A stretch of DNA of 39,079 nt from Catenulispora rubra. GTDB taxonomy: Bacteria > Actinomycetota > Actinomycetes > Streptomycetales > Catenulisporaceae. The DNA lies in contig NZ_JAACYW010000086.1 of assembly GCF_015356825.1 (NCBI RefSeq), forward strand, positions 1 to 39,079. Direction: 5' to 3'. This document shows positions 1 through 7,829 of this stretch, piece after piece (position 1 is the first letter of the stretch; every line of letters starts with the position of its first letter). The notes below the pieces were generated by a model, which did no database searches, was not told the DNA's origin, and saw only the letters and a list, made by a program, of their open reading frames with translations. Made by a program: the position numbers and the translations under genes.

Positions 1-156
1 AAGCCGCACCCCTGCTGCTGTGGTCCAGCTCCGTCCGGCTTGACACCGCCAAACCGGGCAGGTTGGCTGCGCCCGCTGACGCGGCGAGGGACCCAGAACC
101 AACACCCCGCATGGTCCGGTCGGACCCCCGGCCGCCGGCGCCAGGCTCCCGCCGCC
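1..156. other. Window edge, no gene supported
   Basis: Between the left edge and the stop of the small metal-binding protein I see no reading frame with recognisable protein features. Frames on both strands stay open only because of high GC. In copper-handling loci a P-type ATPase often follows a CopZ-like gene, so a downstream partner on the minus strand may start here or beyond the edge, but nothing in these bases proves it. Confidence 0.4.
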
Positions 157-384
157 TCAAACCAGCTGGTACCCGGCGTCCTCAATCGCGTCCCGCACCG
201 CGGCGATCTCCAACGCGACCGAAGCCGTCACCAGTGCGCGCTTGCCCGGGAGGTCGATCTCGACCGCGGTCACGCCCGGGAGGGCGGTCAGCGCCTCGGT
301 CACGGCGGCGCTGCAGTGGCCGCAGCTCATGCCCTGGACGCCGTAGGCGATGGTGTTGGCCTCGGTTTCGGCGACGGCGGTCAT
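157..384 (-). CDS. Heavy-metal-associated domain protein (CopZ-like metallochaperone)
   Basis: This is a 75-residue single-domain protein of the HMA family. The metal site is the GMSCGHC motif, with Cys21 and Cys24 as the CxxC pair that normally binds Cu(I). The rest fits the ferredoxin-like HMA fold, including the AIEDAGY segment near the C-terminus. It likely carries copper to a P-type ATPase or repressor in the cytoplasm, a role known for the family and not shown here. Its ATG overlaps the stop of the upstream PAP2 gene by one base (TGATG), so the two are translationally coupled. No copper ATPase or CsoR is visible in the window, so the metal is inferred. Confidence 0.85.
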   Translation of the reverse strand: MTAVAETEANTIAYGVQGMSCGHCSAAVTEALTALPGVTAVEIDLPGKRALVTASVALEIAAVRDAIEDAGYQLV

Positions 385-1220
385 CAACGGCTCCTGGCGA
401 GTTCGGGTTCGGTTACCTCCGCCGAGGCTACGCGGGTGGTGCGGATCCATTCGGCGCCACGCCGGGTGGCGGCTTGGATTGCAGCCGAAATGAGCAGGAG
501 GGCCACGCCCACGATGCCGTCGGCCCAGTAGTGGTTCGCTGTGGCCAGGACGACGGTGATGGTCAGGACGGTGTGCGCCGGGCCGATCCAGCGCCACTTG
601 CTGGGGGAGACGCGCCAGACCGTCCAGCCGACCAGGACGGCCCAGATCACGTGGACGGAGGGCATCGCCGAGAGTTGGTCCGGGGAGTTGGCGTTCATGG
701 CGCCGTAGACCGATTGGTGGAAGTACAGGGCTGTGTCGGTCAGGTGGGCCTTGGCGATCATGCGGGGCGGCGCTACCGGGATCAGTTGGATCGCCAGGGC
801 GAACGCCGTGGCCATGGCCATCGTGGTGCGGGCCTGGGGGTAGCGGTCGCGGTGGCGGACGAAGAGCCAGATGAGGAAGATGATCATGCAGGTGAAGTGC
901 ATCGACGCGTAGTAGAGGTTGAAGAACTTCACCACGGTCGGGTGCGCCGGGAAGAACAGTCGCTGGATCCAGTGCTCGCTGGGCAGGTAGAGGTCGCGCT
1001 CGGTGTCCCAGATCCAGGTGCCGCGGGTGATGGCGCCGTCCACCTTCATCACCGACAGCCGGCCGGCGACCTGCCACAGGCCGAACAGGCCCAGGACGGT
1101 TCCCAGCTCGCGCGGGAACGGCATGTACTTCATGAGCACCGGCTTGCCCGAGAAGTACATCGCCACGGCCAGCACCATCAGGATGCCGCACAGCCAGAAG
1201 GCCATTTGGTAGGGCATCAT
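384..1220 (-). CDS. PAP2-superfamily integral membrane phosphatase/phosphotransferase
   Basis: A multi-pass membrane protein of about 278 residues from the chosen ATG. Hydrophobic segments lie near residues 8-24, 38-54, 108-122, 135-150, 186-202 and 215-250. PAP2 signatures are visible: an APPR segment (150-153), AMPSVH with His190, and NHYWADG with His230 and Asp234, the usual catalytic His/Asp set. It resembles the actinobacterial branch related to inositol-phosphoceramide synthases (PAP2_3), so it may hydrolyse or transfer a lipid phosphate. The frame stays open upstream to 1532, but the extra ~104 residues are Arg/Cys-rich and unlike a membrane N-terminus. I therefore start at the first ATG before the first hydrophobic segment; a GTG at 1310 is an alternative. 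It is coupled to the HMA gene downstream. Confidence 0.75.
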   Translation of the reverse strand: MMPYQMAFWLCGILMVLAVAMYFSGKPVLMKYMPFPRELGTVLGLFGLWQVAGRLSVMKVDGAITRGTWIWDTERDLYLPSEHWIQRLFFPAHPTVVKFFNLYYASMHFTCMIIFLIWLFVRHRDRYPQARTTMAMATAFALAIQLIPVAPPRMIAKAHLTDTALYFHQSVYGAMNANSPDQLSAMPSVHVIWAVLVGWTVWRVSPSKWRWIGPAHTVLTITVVLATANHYWADGIVGVALLLISAAIQAATRRGAEWIRTTRVASAEVTEPELARSR

Positions 1221-1556
1221 CCAGTGCACGCGGGACTCCAGGGAGCGTTCGGCGGTGATCAGCTGCGATCGGCCCAGCTTAACTCCAGAGGTACGCCGAG
1301 CGTCGGCCACGCTACCCGTTAGGCGGACGCGGCCTCCGGTCAGGTCCAGACCGGCCCCGGACCACTCGGCGAACCGGTGCGCACACCCCCGGAACACCCA
1401 TATCCGCACCGTATCCGCACAATCGCAACGGATCTTGACTGGAGCCCCCGCCGCACACCAGGGTATGAGCCAGCACCGTCGCAAACCCCTGTAAGTCACT
1501 AGGCCGCGGTCACCATTCCCCGTGCCCGCCAAGCGTTGACCCTAGGTAGGCACACT
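1221..1556. other. Divergent intergenic region between PAP2 gene and ligase operon
   Basis: About 336 bp separating two divergently transcribed units, so both promoters should lie here. It holds a pair of direct repeats at 1401-1420 and an isolated TTGACT at 1435-1440 without a well-spaced -10. A Shine-Dalgarno-like AGGTAGG stands just before the ATG at 1557. No further gene is supported; the open frames here are shadows or upstream extensions. Confidence 0.5.
1401..1420. repeat. Direct repeat TATCCGCAC x2, 11 bp apart
   Basis: TATCCGCAC occurs at 1401-1409 and again at 1412-1420, one helical turn apart, in the promoter region between the PAP2 gene and the ligase operon. Eleven-base spaced direct repeats are typical of response-regulator sites such as PhoP boxes, but the sequence does not match the GTTCACC core. 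Binding site is an inference. Confidence 0.4.
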
Positions 1557-2924
1557 ATGCCCGCGCGTACCGGCATGCTCACTCTCCAGCAGCTTCGCGA
1601 CCTCATCTCGGTCGGCCGCGTCGACACCGTCCAGCTGGCCATGACCGACATGCAGGGCCGCCTGCAAGGAAAACGGCTGTCCGCGGAGTTCTTCCTCGAC
1701 GAGGTCGCCGCGCACGACACCGAGGCGTGCAGCTATCTGCTGGGCGTGGACGTCGACATGAACACGGTGGACGGCTACGAGACCGCCAGCTGGGACACCG
1801 GCTACGGCGACTTCGTCCTCAAGCCTGACCTGAGCACCCTGCGGAACGTCCCCTGGGAGCCGGGTACCGCGCTGGTGCTGGCCGACGTCGAGAACCACCA
1901 CGGCGACCCGATAGCCCAGAGCCCGCGCCAGATCCTGAAGAAGCAGCTGGCCCGGCTCGCCGAGCGCGGCTGGACCGCCTACGCCGGCACCGAGCTGGAG
2001 TTCATCGTCTTCGACGACTCCTACCAGGACGCCTGGCGCAAGGGCTACCGCGAGATGCAGCCCTCGGTCCACTACAACGGCGACTACTCGATGCTCGGCG
2101 GCTCCCTGGTCGAGCCGTTGCTCAAGCGGATCCGCAACGGCATGGCCGGCGCCGGCATGTACGTGGAGTCCGCCAAGGGCGAGTGCAACCTGGGCCAGCA
2201 GGAGATCGCCTTCCGCTACCGGGACGCGCTGACCACCTGCGACAACCACGTCATCTACAAGAACGGCGCCAAGACCATCGCGCTGCAGGAGGGCAAGTCC
2301 CTCACCTTCATGGCGAAGTACGACCACCGCGAGGGCAACTCCTGCCACATCCATCTGAGCCTGCGCGGGCCCGGCGGCCTCCCGGTGATGGCCGATCCCG
2401 AGCGCCCGAACGGTTTTTCGGAGATGATGGAACACTTCCTCGCCGGACAGCTGGCCTTCCTCCGGGACTTCACCTTGATGTACGCGCCGAACATCAACTC
2501 CTACAAGCGGTACGCGCACGGCTCCTTCGCCCCCACGGGCATCGCCTGGGGCCGTGACAACCGCACCTGCTCGATGCGCGTCGTCGGCCAGGGCGAGTCG
2601 CTGCGGATCGAGAACCGCGTGCCCGGCGGGGACGTCAACCCCTACCTGGCGGTCGCCGCGATGATCGCGGCCGGCCTGGCCGGGATCGACCGCGGCCTGA
2701 AGCTGCCGCCGGAATTCACGGGGAACGCCTACGAAGCCGACATCCCCCGGGTGCCGGACATGCTCAACGAGGCCGTCGACTACTTCTCCTGGAGCGAGCC
2801 GGCCCGGGAGGCCCTCGGCAACGACGTCGTCGAGCACTACATCACCATGGGCCGCGTGGAACTCGCGGCCTTCCAGTCGACCGTGACCGACTGGGAGCGA
2901 TTCCGTTCTTTCGAAAGGATGTGA
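1557..2924 (+). CDS. Glutamine-synthetase-family gamma-glutamyl-amine ligase (PuuA/GlnA3/GlnA4-like)
   Basis: 455 residues. The GS fold is clear: TELEF with Glu146 and Glu148, CNLGQQE with Glu216, GNSCHIHLSL with His264 and His266, and RIENRVPGGD with Arg350 to Asp359. These build the metal and ATP sites. The short beta-grasp N-terminus and the neighbours (glutamyl-amide hydrolase, aldehyde dehydrogenase, SDR) argue against housekeeping GlnA. They favour an enzyme that glutamylates an amine: polyamines as in PuuA or Streptomyces GlnA3, or ethanolamine as in GlnA4. The sequence alone does not choose between them. The frame is open back to a TTG at 1536, but ATG 1557 has AGGTAGG just upstream and is preferred. 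The next gene begins 7 bp after the stop. Confidence 0.88.
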   Translation: MPARTGMLTLQQLRDLISVGRVDTVQLAMTDMQGRLQGKRLSAEFFLDEVAAHDTEACSYLLGVDVDMNTVDGYETASWDTGYGDFVLKPDLSTLRNVPWEPGTALVLADVENHHGDPIAQSPRQILKKQLARLAERGWTAYAGTELEFIVFDDSYQDAWRKGYREMQPSVHYNGDYSMLGGSLVEPLLKRIRNGMAGAGMYVESAKGECNLGQQEIAFRYRDALTTCDNHVIYKNGAKTIALQEGKSLTFMAKYDHREGNSCHIHLSLRGPGGLPVMADPERPNGFSEMMEHFLAGQLAFLRDFTLMYAPNINSYKRYAHGSFAPTGIAWGRDNRTCSMRVVGQGESLRIENRVPGGDVNPYLAVAAMIAAGLAGIDRGLKLPPEFTGNAYEADIPRVPDMLNEAVDYFSWSEPAREALGNDVVEHYITMGRVELAAFQSTVTDWERFRSFERM

Positions 2925-2931
2925 GGCCGCG

Positions 2932-3672
2932 ATGGCGGCGCCTCTCATCGGGCTGAGCATGTACCAGGAGACCGCATCGTGGGGCGCGTGGAAGAACGTG
3001 CCCTCCTCGCTGCTCCCGCACGCCTACGTCGAGTCGGTGACGCGGGCGGGGGGTGTCCCGCTGCTGTTGCCGCAGCACCTGGAACGCGACTCCGATGATC
3101 TCCGGGCCGAGGCCGAGGAGGTGGTCGGCGTCCTGCACGGCCTGATCCTCACCGGCGGCCCGGACATCGACCCGGTGGGCTACGGCGCCGTCCGCCACCT
3201 CGACACCGACAGCCCCCGCAAGGAGCGCGACGCCTGGGAGTTCGCGCTGCTGGCCGCCGCCATGGCCAGGAACGTCCCGGTGCTCGCCATCTGCCGCGGG
3301 TTCCAGCTCCTGAACGCGGCCCGCGGCGGCACGCTGCGCCAGCACCTGCCCGACGAGTCGGTCTTCGGCGACGCGCACCGCCAGCAGCTCGGCCAGTACG
3401 CCGCGGTCCGCATCGACCTGGACCCGGCCGCCCCGCCCGGCCGCGCGCTGGGCACCCAGATCATCGCCTGGTGCCACCACCATCAGGGGATCGACAAGCT
3501 GGGGGAGGGCCTGCAATCCTCGGGCAACGCCCCCGACGGCCTGATCGAGGCCGCCTGGATGCCGGAGAAGGACTACGTGGTGGGGGTGCAGTGGCACCCC
3601 GAGGAAGACAGCAAGCCGGAGCTTTTCCGCTCCCTGACCGACGCCGCGACCAGATACGCCAAAGGACGATAG
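2932..3672 (+). CDS. puuD: Gamma-glutamyl-gamma-aminobutyrate hydrolase family protein (PuuD-like, class I GATase)
   Basis: 246 residues, the normal length for Peptidase C26 / PuuD proteins. The catalytic triad is visible: nucleophile Cys121 in LAICRGFQLLN, His222 and Glu224 in QWHPEE. LTGGPDIDP near residues 63-71 is the family oxyanion region. In the Puu pathway this hydrolase releases glutamate from the glutamylated product after oxidation. The start ATG follows the ligase stop by 7 bp, with GGATGTGAGG as ribosome-binding region. Position between ligase and aldehyde dehydrogenase supports a gamma-glutamyl-amide degradation route. The exact amide is not known, so the symbol is by similarity. 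Confidence 0.87.
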   Translation: MAAPLIGLSMYQETASWGAWKNVPSSLLPHAYVESVTRAGGVPLLLPQHLERDSDDLRAEAEEVVGVLHGLILTGGPDIDPVGYGAVRHLDTDSPRKERDAWEFALLAAAMARNVPVLAICRGFQLLNAARGGTLRQHLPDESVFGDAHRQQLGQYAAVRIDLDPAAPPGRALGTQIIAWCHHHQGIDKLGEGLQSSGNAPDGLIEAAWMPEKDYVVGVQWHPEEDSKPELFRSLTDAATRYAKGR

Positions 3673-3675
3673 CGC

Positions 3676-5034
3676 GTGTACGACCTGATCAACCCGGCCA
3701 CCGGCGCCGTTTTCCGCTCCGTCGAGATGACCTCCGCCGAGGGCGTCGACGCCGCGGTGGCCCGCGCGCACAAGGCCTTCCCGGCCTGGCGCGACGTCGC
3801 ACCGGCCGACCGGGCCCGGCTGCTGCGCCGCTTCGCGGAGCTCGTCGACGCGGCCGCCGAGGAGCTGGCGCGCCTTGAGGTGGAGAACGCCGGGCACACC
3901 ATCTCGAACGCCCGCTGGGAGGCCGGCAACGTCCGGGACGTCCTGACGTACTACTCGGCGGCGCCGGAGCGTCTGTTCGGTCGCCAGATCCCGGTCGCGG
4001 GCGGTCTGGACCTGACGATCGCCGAACCGCTCGGCGTGGTCGGCGTCATCGTGCCGTGGAACTTCCCGATGCCGATCGCCGCGTGGGGCTTCGCCCCGGC
4101 GCTCGCGGCCGGCAACACCGTGGTGCTCAAGCCGGCCGAGACCACGCCGCTGACGGCGTTGCGGCTGGCCGAGATCGCGCTGGAGGCCGGGCTGCCGGAA
4201 GGCGTGTTCCAGGTCGTGCCGGGCTTCGGGCCGGAGGCCGGCGCGCGGCTCGTCGAGCACCCGGACGTCCGCAAGATCGTGTTCACGGGCTCCTCGGCGG
4301 TGGGCCGCACGATCATGGCGCAGTGCGCGGCGCGGGTGAAGCGGGTGACGCTGGAACTCGGCGGCAAGAGCCCGAACATCGTCTTCGCCGACGCGGACGT
4401 CGAGAAGGCCGCGACGGCCGCGCCCTACGGCGTCTTCGACAACGCCGGCCAGGACTGCTGCGCGCGGTCCCGGATCTACGTCGAGGCCTCGGCGTACGAG
4501 GAGTTCATGGAGCACTTCCTGAACGCCTGCCGGGGTGTGGTGATCGGAGACCTGCTGGACGAGAAGACCGAGATGGGCCCGCTCATCTCGGCGGCGCAGA
4601 AGGCGCGCGTGTCAGGGTTCGTGGACGGAGTCGACGCGGCGCACATCGCCTACCGCGGCGAGGTTCCCGACGGGGACGGCTTCTGGTTCCCGCCGACCGT
4701 CGTCACCGGCATCGCCCCGGATGCGGCGATCCAGTGCGAGGAGGTGTTCGGGCCGGTCGTGACCGTGACCGCGTTCGGCACCGAGGACGAGGTCGTGGCC
4801 GCCGCCAACGCCGGCGAGTACGGCCTGTCCGGCTCGGTCTGGACCCGCGACCTGTCCCGCGCGCTACGCGTGTCGAAGGCCGTGCAGTCCGGGAACCTGT
4901 CGGTGAACTCGAACTCCTCGGTCCGCTACTCCACGCCCTTCGGCGGATTCAAGCAGTCCGGCCTCGGCCGGGAACTCGGGCCGGACGCGCTGGCGGCGTT
5001 CACCGAGACCAAGAACATCTTCATCGCACTCTGA
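3676..5034 (+). CDS. NAD(P)-dependent aldehyde dehydrogenase (PuuC-like)
   Basis: 452 residues from a GTG start preceded by AAAGGA, 3 bp after the hydrolase stop. ALDH landmarks in order: PWNFP near 127-131, KPAE near 151, GSSAVG (NAD loop), ELGGKSPN with general base Glu227, GQDCCA with catalytic Cys261, and EVFGPV and PFGGFKQSGLGRE near the C-terminus. The protein is about 30 residues shorter at the N-terminus than most ALDHs, but no better upstream start exists because the previous gene abuts. It probably oxidises the gamma-glutamyl aminoaldehyde formed in the pathway. No amine oxidase or transaminase (PuuB-type) is adjacent, so the aldehyde-forming step must be supplied elsewhere or by the SDR. 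Confidence 0.9.
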   Translation: MYDLINPATGAVFRSVEMTSAEGVDAAVARAHKAFPAWRDVAPADRARLLRRFAELVDAAAEELARLEVENAGHTISNARWEAGNVRDVLTYYSAAPERLFGRQIPVAGGLDLTIAEPLGVVGVIVPWNFPMPIAAWGFAPALAAGNTVVLKPAETTPLTALRLAEIALEAGLPEGVFQVVPGFGPEAGARLVEHPDVRKIVFTGSSAVGRTIMAQCAARVKRVTLELGGKSPNIVFADADVEKAATAAPYGVFDNAGQDCCARSRIYVEASAYEEFMEHFLNACRGVVIGDLLDEKTEMGPLISAAQKARVSGFVDGVDAAHIAYRGEVPDGDGFWFPPTVVTGIAPDAAIQCEEVFGPVVTVTAFGTEDEVVAAANAGEYGLSGSVWTRDLSRALRVSKAVQSGNLSVNSNSSVRYSTPFGGFKQSGLGRELGPDALAAFTETKNIFIAL

Positions 5035-5075
5035 TTTGCACTCTGTTTCGCAGTCTGGTTCGTAGTCTGATTCGC
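5028..5075 (+). repeat. 12-bp tandem repeat x4 across the aldehyde dehydrogenase stop codon
   Basis: Four 12-bp units run from 5028 to 5075: ACTCTGATTTGC, ACTCTGTTTCGC, AGTCTGGTTCGT and AGTCTGATTCGC. The first unit contains the TGA stop at 5032-5034, and the fourth repeats an in-frame TGA at 5068-5070. A degenerate fifth unit may follow. The array lies in the 109-bp gap before the SDR gene. Confidence 0.8.
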
Positions 5076-5143
5076 CTCTTGAATCAGGATGCGGATCACC
5101 CTTCGAATCGCCCCGGGAACAATGCAGTGAGAACAGGAGAGAA

Positions 5144-5926
5144 ATGACCGAGCGTCTGGCCGGCCGCGTGGCCGTCATCACCGGCGGTACCGGCGGGATC
5201 GGGATGGCCACCGCGCGGCGGTTCGCCGCCGAGGGCGCGCACGTGGTGCTCGCCGACCTCGACGAGGCGGCCGGCAAGGCGGCGGCCGAGGAGGTCGGCG
5301 GGCTGTTCGTGCGGACCGACGTGACCGACGCCGAGCGGGTCGGCGCGCTGTTCCAGGCCGCCGTGGACACCTACGGCTCGGTCGACGTCGCGTTCAACAA
5401 CGCCGGCATCTCCCCGCCGGACGACGACTCGATCCTGGCCACCGACATCGAGGCCTGGGACCGGGTGCAGAAGGTCAACCTGACCTCGGTGTACCTGTGC
5501 TGCAAGGCGGTCATCCCGCACATGCAGCGGCAGTTCGAGGCGACCGGCCGCGGCGGCTCGATCATCAACACCGCGTCCTTCGTGGCGACCCTGGGCTCGG
5601 CCACCTCGCAGATCTCCTACACCGCCTCCAAGGGCGGCGTGCTGGCGATGTCCCGCGAGCTCGGCGTGCAGTTCGCCAAGCAGGGCATCCGCGTGAACGC
5701 GCTGTCCCCGGGGCCGGTGAACACCCCGCTGCTCAAGGAGCTGTTCGCCAAGGACCCCGAGCGGGCCGCCCGGCGCCTGGTGCACGTCCCGCGCGGCAGC
5801 TTCGCCGAGCCGGAGGAGATCGCCGCCGCGGTCGCCTTCCTGGCCAGCGACGACTCCTCGTTCGTGACCGCGTCGAACTTCCTCGTCGACGGCGGCATCA
5901 GCGGCGCCTACGTCACCGCCCTGTGA
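5144..5926 (+). CDS. Short-chain dehydrogenase/reductase (classical SDR)
   Basis: 260 residues. The N-terminal TGGTGGIG is the Rossmann cofactor motif; Asp after the second strand (VVLADLDE) suggests NAD(H) preference. NNAG follows near 85-88, and Ser145, Tyr159 and Lys163 (YTASK) form the catalytic triad. The ending FLVDGGISGAYV is typical of the 3-oxoacyl-reductase-like subfamily. ATG is preceded by ACAGGAGAG. It follows the aldehyde dehydrogenase by 109 bp and probably belongs to the same catabolic unit, where it may oxidise an alcohol or amino-alcohol intermediate. The substrate cannot be read from sequence. Confidence 0.88.
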   Translation: MTERLAGRVAVITGGTGGIGMATARRFAAEGAHVVLADLDEAAGKAAAEEVGGLFVRTDVTDAERVGALFQAAVDTYGSVDVAFNNAGISPPDDDSILATDIEAWDRVQKVNLTSVYLCCKAVIPHMQRQFEATGRGGSIINTASFVATLGSATSQISYTASKGGVLAMSRELGVQFAKQGIRVNALSPGPVNTPLLKELFAKDPERAARRLVHVPRGSFAEPEEIAAAVAFLASDDSSFVTASNFLVDGGISGAYVTAL

Positions 5927-5954
5927 CGGCGCGGTTCTTGTAAGGTCTGTCGTC

Positions 5955-6641
5955 ATGACGAGCAACGTCCCCGAGCCGATCGACCCGCGGCAGCTGCGCG
6001 TTTCCGACAACGAGCGCGAACAGGTCGCCGAACGCCTGCGGGAGGCCGCCGGCGAGGGCCGCCTCGGCCTGGACGAGTTGGAGGACCGCATCACCGCGGT
6101 CTACACCGCGAAGACGTACGCCGAGCTGGAACCGATCACCCGGGACCTGCCGGCGGGCACCGGCGCGGGGCCGTCGGCGGCCCCGGCCGCCCGGCCCCGC
6201 GGCCGGTGGCGCGTCGGCGGCAAGCCCCGGCGCCGCAAGACGTTCGTGCTGATGGGCGGCTCGGACAACAAGGGCGCGTGGGTGGTGCCCAAGAGCTACA
6301 TCGCGTTCGCGATGATGGGCGGCATCGAGCTCGACCTGCGCGAGGCCGAGTTCGAGGACATGGAGGTCACGATCAACGCCTCCTGCGTCATGGGCGGCAT
6401 CGAGATCACCGTGCCCGAGGGCCTGAACGTCCAGGTGCACGGCTTCGGCTTCATGGGCGGCTACTCCGGCACCCCGGTCGGCCCGGTCGACCCCGACGCG
6501 CCGACCGTGCACGTCCGGGGCTTCGCGTTCATGGGCGGCGTGGACGTCAAGCGCAAGGCGCCGCGGCAGCCGAAGAACGACGAGCTGACCGGGAACCGGC
6601 ACGGTCACCATCACGGTCAACGCGGCGAAATAGAGAGTTAG
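5955..6641 (+). CDS. DUF1707 domain protein with LiaF-like C-terminal domain
   Basis: 228 residues, no signal peptide or membrane segment. Residues ~14-66 (RVSDNEREQVAERLREAAGEG onward) are the DUF1707 domain found at the N-terminus of many actinobacterial proteins. A Pro/Ala/Arg-rich linker follows (~70-95). The C-terminal half has four MGG-centred beta repeats (LMGGSDN, MMGGIELDL, VMGGIEITV, FMGGV) typical of the cell-wall-active-antibiotic-response/LiaF C-terminal fold. LiaF proteins modulate cell-envelope stress systems in Firmicutes; the actinobacterial function is not established. It ends in a His-rich tail (GNRHGHHHGQRG). Only 28 bp separate it from the SDR, but it is probably an independent gene. 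Confidence 0.85.
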   Translation: MTSNVPEPIDPRQLRVSDNEREQVAERLREAAGEGRLGLDELEDRITAVYTAKTYAELEPITRDLPAGTGAGPSAAPAARPRGRWRVGGKPRRRKTFVLMGGSDNKGAWVVPKSYIAFAMMGGIELDLREAEFEDMEVTINASCVMGGIEITVPEGLNVQVHGFGFMGGYSGTPVGPVDPDAPTVHVRGFAFMGGVDVKRKAPRQPKNDELTGNRHGHHHGQRGEIES

Positions 6642-6804
6642 GCACAGTCCGAGGGCTGAGACGGGGCGCGGGTTCGCCCGCAGGTGTGTCGGTGGCGACC
6701 GGTAGACCTGTCAAAGGGGGCGAATGTTCCTAACAAAATCCCGCCCCGGCTCCCACGCCATAAAGCATTTACCTCCGGTCGACCAATCCCGCTAGGTTGC
6801 GGGC

Positions 6805-7827
6805 ATGGTCGACATCTCCACCTCGCCCACGCCCGCCCTGCTCCCGTCCTCCGAGGCCCCGCTGATCAAGGCGGTGGGCCTGCGCAAAGTGTTCCCGCCG
6901 ACCAAGCGCGGCGGAGAGCCCTTCACCGCCGTGGACGGCATCGACTTCGAACTACGGCGCGGCGAGGTCTTCGGCTTCCTGGGCCCCAACGGCGCCGGCA
7001 AGTCCTCGACCATGCGGATGATCGGCTGCGTCTCGCCGACGACCGGCGGCGAGCTGACCATCCTGGGCATGGACCCGCGGGTCGACTCCTCGCGGATCAA
7101 GGCCCGGCTCGGCGTGGTCCCGCAGGAGGACTCGCTGGACATGGAGCTGCGGGTCCGCGAGAACCTGCTGATCTACGGCCGCTACTTCGGGCTCAAGCGC
7201 GCCGAGATCGCCGCCCGGACCGCCGAGCTGCTGGAGTTCGTGCAGCTCTCGGACCGCGCCGAGTCCCCAGTCGAGCCGTTGAGCGGCGGTATGAAGCGGC
7301 GCCTGACCATCGCTCGATCGCTGATCAACTCCCCGGAGATCCTGATCCTCGACGAGCCCACCACCGGCCTGGACCCGCAGGCCCGGCACGTGGTGTGGGA
7401 CCGGCTGTTTCGGCTCAAGCAGGCCGGCACCACGCTCATCCTCACCACGCACTACATGGACGAGGCCGAGCAGCTCTGTGACCGGCTGGTGGTGATGGAC
7501 CACGGCCGGATCGCCGCCGAGGGCTCGCCGCGCGAGCTCATCGAGCGTTACTCCACGCGCGAGGTGCTGGAGATCCGCTTCGCGCCGGACGGTGCGGACC
7601 GTAAGGCCGCCGCGGCTTCGCTGGCCGCGCTGGTCGGGACCGGGGAACGCGGGGCGGTCGAGCGTATAGAGGAACTGCCGGACCGGATCCTGCTGTACAG
7701 CGACGACGGCGAGGCCTCGCTGGCCGCCGTCCACGGCTCCGGGATCGTGCCGGTGGCCTCGCTGGTGCGGCGCTCGTCGCTGGAGGACGTGTTCCTGCGC
7801 CTGACCGGACGGACGTTGGTGGACTGA
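6805..7827 (+). CDS. ABC transporter ATP-binding protein (DrrA/NodI type)
   Basis: 340 residues with a complete nucleotide-binding domain: Walker A GPNGAGKSS (Lys66), Q-loop in VVPQED, signature LSGGM (159-163), Walker B ILILDEP (Asp183, Glu184) and H-loop His216. A C-terminal extension of ~100 residues after the ATPase core matches the DrrA/NodI exporter group. It is followed at 2 bp by the first of two ABC-2 permeases and should power export of a lipid, drug or polysaccharide-like substrate. Upstream (6642-6804) no promoter is obvious. It is separated from the siderophore operon by a hairpin, so a role in siderophore export is possible but not supported. Confidence 0.93.
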   Translation: MVDISTSPTPALLPSSEAPLIKAVGLRKVFPPTKRGGEPFTAVDGIDFELRRGEVFGFLGPNGAGKSSTMRMIGCVSPTTGGELTILGMDPRVDSSRIKARLGVVPQEDSLDMELRVRENLLIYGRYFGLKRAEIAARTAELLEFVQLSDRAESPVEPLSGGMKRRLTIARSLINSPEILILDEPTTGLDPQARHVVWDRLFRLKQAGTTLILTTHYMDEAEQLCDRLVVMDHGRIAAEGSPRELIERYSTREVLEIRFAPDGADRKAAAASLAALVGTGERGAVERIEELPDRILLYSDDGEASLAAVHGSGIVPVASLVRRSSLEDVFLRLTGRTLVD

Positions 7828-7829
7828 GG

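Noticed and set aside
1..156. Partial copper P-type ATPase on the minus strand
   Set aside because: Expected from context, but the translated bases show no HMA or ATPase motif.
1435..1469. TTGACT plus TATGAG as promoter of the ligase operon
   Set aside because: Spacer of 23 bp is too long for a sigma-70 type promoter.
1221..1532. N-terminal extension of the PAP2 protein up to 1532
   Set aside because: Residues are Arg/Cys-rich, have no family similarity and run into the promoter region of the divergent operon.
1542..2960. Open frame of ~472 codons antisense to the ligase
   Set aside because: Repeating His/Val/Asp/Gly composition typical of antisense of a GC-rich gene.
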